Assembly: GCA_030669445.1 (NCBI GenBank)
Contig: DAOVDP010000045.1
Location: forward strand, 1-8,390
DNA from: Candidatus Latescibacterota bacterium
GTDB lineage: Bacteria > Latescibacterota > MVCY01
Length of the DNA stretch: 8,390 nt
Direction: 5' to 3'
Shown here: piece after piece, positions 6,880-8,390 of the stretch
How the letters are laid out: each line of letters opens with the position of its first letter
Position numbering within the stretch: position 1 is the stretch's first letter
The notes under the pieces: generated by a model
Told to the model about the DNA's origin: nothing
The model's input: the letters and a program-made list of their open reading frames with translations, nothing else
Databases searched by the model: none
Position numbers and translations under genes: made by a program

Positions 6880-7881
6880 TTATCCACCTGTTTCCTTAAG
6901 CAGCCGCTGGATGATCTGAGCGGTGTCAACCCCTTCGGCCTCGGCGTTAAAGTTGGTGACAATGCGATGACGCAGCACCGGCATGGCCACTGTCCTCACG
7001 TCCTCAACAGCCGGGGTAGGTCTTCCGTCCAAGACAGCTCGAGTTTTAGCCCCTAAGATGAGATACTGCGAAGCACGAGGGCCTGCTCCCCAATCAACCC
7101 ACTCCCGAATGTAGACGGGAACACCGTCTTCATTGGGACGGGTCTTCCGGACCAAATCCACCGCAGAGGCAATAACATAGTCGGAGACCGGAACCTTGCG
7201 CACAAGCCTCTGCAGTTGCACAATTTCTTTAGCGTCCAAAACCTCGCGGACCTCCTGGCTGTAAGCACTGGTAGTGCAGTCAACAATCCTTTTCTCTTCC
7301 TCGGCACTGGGATAGTCAATCCATAAGTTAAACATAAACCTGTCCAGTTGCGCCTCGGGCAGCGGATAGGTTCCTTCCTGTTCGATAGGATTCTGGGTAG
7401 CTAATACGAAGAACGGTTCATCCAATATAAATGTCTGTCCTGATACGGTCACTTCATGTTCCTGCATTGCCTGAAGCAGCGCCGCCTGAGTTTTCGGGGG
7501 AGTCCGATTTATCTCGTCGGCCAGGATGATGTTGGCAAACACCGGACCTTTCACGAACTTGAACACCTTTCGTCCGGTGGAGATATCCTCCTCGATAACC
7601 TCGGTGCCGGTGATGTCCGAAGGCATCAAGTCGGGGGTGAACTGTATCCGGCTGAATTTGAGGTCTAAAACCCTTGCCAGTGTGCTTATAAGCAGAGTTT
7701 TAGCCAAACCAGGCACCCCTATCAACAGGCAATGCCCTCCTGAAAGCAGGGCGATGAGAAGCTGTTCCACAATCTCCTGCTGCCCTACGATAACCTTGGC
7801 AATCTCCTGTACGATTCTCTGCTGTGCCTCTTTCAGTTTTTCTACCGTTTCTAAGTCCCGTGCTGCTGTGTGCTTTGACAT
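6880..7881 (-). CDS. MoxR-family AAA+ ATPase
   Basis: A 333-residue AAA+ protein, normal for MoxR (about 310-340). Landmarks: Walker A GVPGLAKT at 55-62, the family stretch [15 protein letters not shown] at 81-95, Walker [10 protein letters not shown] at 118-126 (D122, E123), sensor-1 ATQNP at 161-165, and EAQLDRF at 176-182 with the probable arginine finger. The C-terminal part is the MoxR helical lid domain. MoxR proteins act as cytoplasmic ATP-driven chaperones that remodel or insert cofactors into partners, usually with vWA proteins encoded next door, as here. The ATG at 7881 is preferred: TGAGGA (7887-7892) sits five bases upstream. A GTG at 7893 would add four residues but would place that ribosome site inside the coding region. 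First gene of a three-gene operon (gaps of 1 and 8 bases) with a good promoter upstream. The client is unknown. Confidence 0.95.
   Translation of the reverse strand: MSKHTAARDLETVEKLKEAQQRIVQEIAKVIVGQQEIVEQLLIALLSGGHCLLIGVPGLAKTLLISTLARVLDLKFSRIQFTPDLMPSDITGTEVIEEDISTGRKVFKFVKGPVFANIILADEINRTPPKTQAALLQAMQEHEVTVSGQTFILDEPFFVLATQNPIEQEGTYPLPEAQLDRFMFNLWIDYPSAEEEKRIVDCTTSAYSQEVREVLDAKEIVQLQRLVRKVPVSDYVIASAVDLVRKTRPNEDGVPVYIREWVDWGAGPRASQYLILGAKTRAVLDGRPTPAVEDVRTVAMPVLRHRIVTNFNAEAEGVDTAQIIQRLLKETGG
6884..6889 (-). promoter_or_regulatory. Ribosome binding site of the DUF58 gene, inside the MoxR gene end
   Basis: On the minus strand this is AGGTGG, five bases before the ATG at 6878 and overlapping the last codons of the MoxR gene. 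It fixes the DUF58 start and implies coupled translation. Confidence 0.75.
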
Positions 7882-7886
7882 CTTTA

Positions 7887-7892
7887 TCCTCA
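7887..7892 (-). promoter_or_regulatory. Ribosome binding site of the MoxR gene
   Basis: On the minus strand this is TGAGGA, five bases before the ATG at 7881. It overlaps the alternative GTG start at 7893, so it favours the 333-residue form. Confidence 0.6.
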
Positions 7893-7945
7893 CTATCTTG
7901 GCCTCTTGGGCTGCTTGGGTTTAAAGAATCTGTTAGAATACTACC

Positions 7946-7974
7946 AAAATAACCAGTGCAAGGGCTAATGTCAA
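7946..7974 (-). promoter_or_regulatory. Sigma70-type promoter of the MoxR-DUF58-BatA operon
   Basis: Read on the minus strand: a perfect TTGACA (7969-7974), a 17-base spacer and TATTTT (7946-7951, 4 of 6 matches to TATAAT). Transcription should begin near 7939, giving a leader of about 58 bases. It stands back to back with the promoter reading toward argJ; the two -35 boxes are 30 bases apart. Confidence 0.7.
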
Positions 7975-8004
7975 GCTATTTTGAGCGAGACTCCCATATT
8001 GGTG

Positions 8005-8033
8005 TTGACTTCCAACTCTGCCCATTGTATATT
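8005..8033 (+). promoter_or_regulatory. Sigma70-type promoter reading toward argJ
   Basis: TTGACT (8005-8010), a 17-base spacer and TATATT (8028-8033), each box matching the consensus at 5 of 6 positions. Transcription would begin near 8040, about 235 bases before the argJ start, so the transcript leader would include the whole palindromic repeat at 8093-8198. I see no clear arginine-repressor box around it and no better promoter nearer to argJ. Confidence 0.6.
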
Positions 8034-8092
8034 TTAATCTGATTCCAAAGCTCAACCCAGTATAACGTTTCAAATAGCATTGCGAATCATCC

Positions 8093-8198
8093 TGTCGCTG
8101 CGAGGAGTACTTCGCTATCGCTCAGCACAGGCTCCGCGACGAAGCAATCTCTTTATGTTATTGGCGTTGAGATTGCTTCGCTGTCACTCGCAATGACG
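8093..8198. repeat. Imperfect palindromic intergenic repeat (GTCATTGCGAG...GAAGCAATCTC type)
   Basis: Inner arms are a perfect 12-bp inverted repeat, CGAAGCAATCTC (8140-8151) and GAGATTGCTTCG (8169-8180), around a 17-base loop. Outer arms TGTCGCTGCGAG (8093-8104) and CTCGCAATGACG (8187-8198) pair at 9 of 12 positions. The left arm has 35 bases between inner and outer parts, against 6 in the right arm, so about 29 extra bases lie in the left arm. This end sequence is one I recognise as a common dispersed, non-coding repeat in many unrelated bacterial genomes, MITE- or REP-like. It encodes nothing and sits in the presumed argJ leader. Confidence 0.8.
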
Positions 8199-8260
8199 AA
8201 TTGTTGCAGCTTTAGTCAGAGCAAGTTAGCAGTTTATCAGATCTGTGCAAACTTTCTGGT

Positions 8261-8267
8261 AAGGAGG
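8261..8267 (+). promoter_or_regulatory. Ribosome binding site of argJ
   Basis: AAGGAGG, a perfect Shine-Dalgarno sequence seven bases before the TTG at 8275. It decides the start, since no ATG or GTG is available at a fitting distance. Confidence 0.85.
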
Positions 8268-8274
8268 AAACAAA

Positions 8275-8390
8275 TTGGGAATACGAGCTATTTCTGGTTC
8301 GGTCACAGCACCCCGGGGCTTTGAGGCTGCCGGGGTGAGTTGTGGGATTAAGAACCGGAAGAGGGATCTGGCCTTGATCTATTCTGAAGT
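8275..8390 (+). CDS. argJ: Bifunctional glutamate N-acetyltransferase/ornithine acetyltransferase, N-terminal part (partial)
   Basis: The frame starts with TTG at 8275 and stays open to the right edge, giving the first 38 residues: (M)GIRAISGSVTAPRGFEAAG, then VSCGIKNRKRDLALIYSEV. This is the typical ArgJ beginning: a short strand, G-x-VTAP-x-GF-x-AAGV, a G-IK segment, then DLAL-I-S. ArgJ moves the acetyl group from N-acetylornithine to glutamate in the cytoplasm, closing the acetyl cycle of arginine biosynthesis, and is made as a precursor that cleaves itself before a threonine; that site lies beyond the window. The TTG start is supported by AAGGAGG seven bases upstream. It is divergent from the MoxR operon. 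Whether it is mono- or bifunctional cannot be told from this fragment. Confidence 0.88.
   Translation, partial: MGIRAISGSVTAPRGFEAAGVSCGIKNRKRDLALIYSE

Noticed and set aside
6879..6962. A 28-residue N-terminal extension of the DUF58 protein beginning at 6962
   Set aside because: It would overlap the MoxR coding sequence, has no family resemblance, and the start at 6878 has a well-spaced AGGTGG.
1..8390. A new defence, toxin or mobile system, since MoxR and vWA genes can occur in such systems
   Set aside because: The MoxR-DUF58-BatA trio is a common chromosomal housekeeping-type module, and no nuclease, protease, toxin, transposase or integrase is encoded in the window.

Overview
This window is bacterial chromosomal DNA of medium GC content. 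It carries eight protein genes, two of them cut by the window edges. The gene types (DnaE, ArgJ, a MoxR/DUF58/BatA set, a DegT aminotransferase, two pyruvate-type aldolases), the Shine-Dalgarno sites and the TTGACA/TATAAT-like promoters all indicate Bacteria. Two intergenic hairpin-repeat types are of a kind I associate with environmental, mostly uncultured lineages. I cannot name the phylum from the sequence.

Layout, left to right. (1) 1-238, + strand: the 3' end of dnaE (DNA polymerase III alpha subunit), converging on (2) 266-3504, - strand. That block holds, in transcription order, an HpcH/HpaI-family aldolase, a DegT/DnrJ/EryC1-family aminotransferase and a DapA/NanA-family lyase resembling N-acetylneuraminate lyase. 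Promoter-like sequences precede the first two genes, and a hairpin followed by a T-rich run separates the last two. (3) 3505-3879: no gene. It holds the aldolase promoter and an array of three small hairpins, two of them within a 57-bp unit present twice in tandem. (4) 3880-7881, - strand: a tightly packed three-gene operon of MoxR AAA+ ATPase, DUF58 protein and a BatA-like membrane protein with a von Willebrand factor A (vWA) domain. (5) 7882-8274: no gene. It holds back-to-back divergent promoters and a roughly 106-bp imperfect palindrome of the GTCATTGCGAG...GAAGCAATCTC type. (6) 8275-8390, + strand: the 5' end of argJ, starting at TTG behind a perfect AAGGAGG.

How they fit together. The MoxR/DUF58/BatA genes form the well-known membrane-associated chaperone-like module in which a MoxR ATPase acts with MIDAS-containing vWA partners; the client is unknown. 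The three genes at 266-3504 are typical of carbohydrate or keto-acid metabolism. They may share a substrate pathway, but the sequence does not prove it. dnaE and argJ are housekeeping neighbours. I see no sign of a prophage, transposase, CRISPR array, tRNA, rRNA or recognisable defence system. The most unusual content is the intergenic repeats and their placement relative to promoters, not a new gene system.
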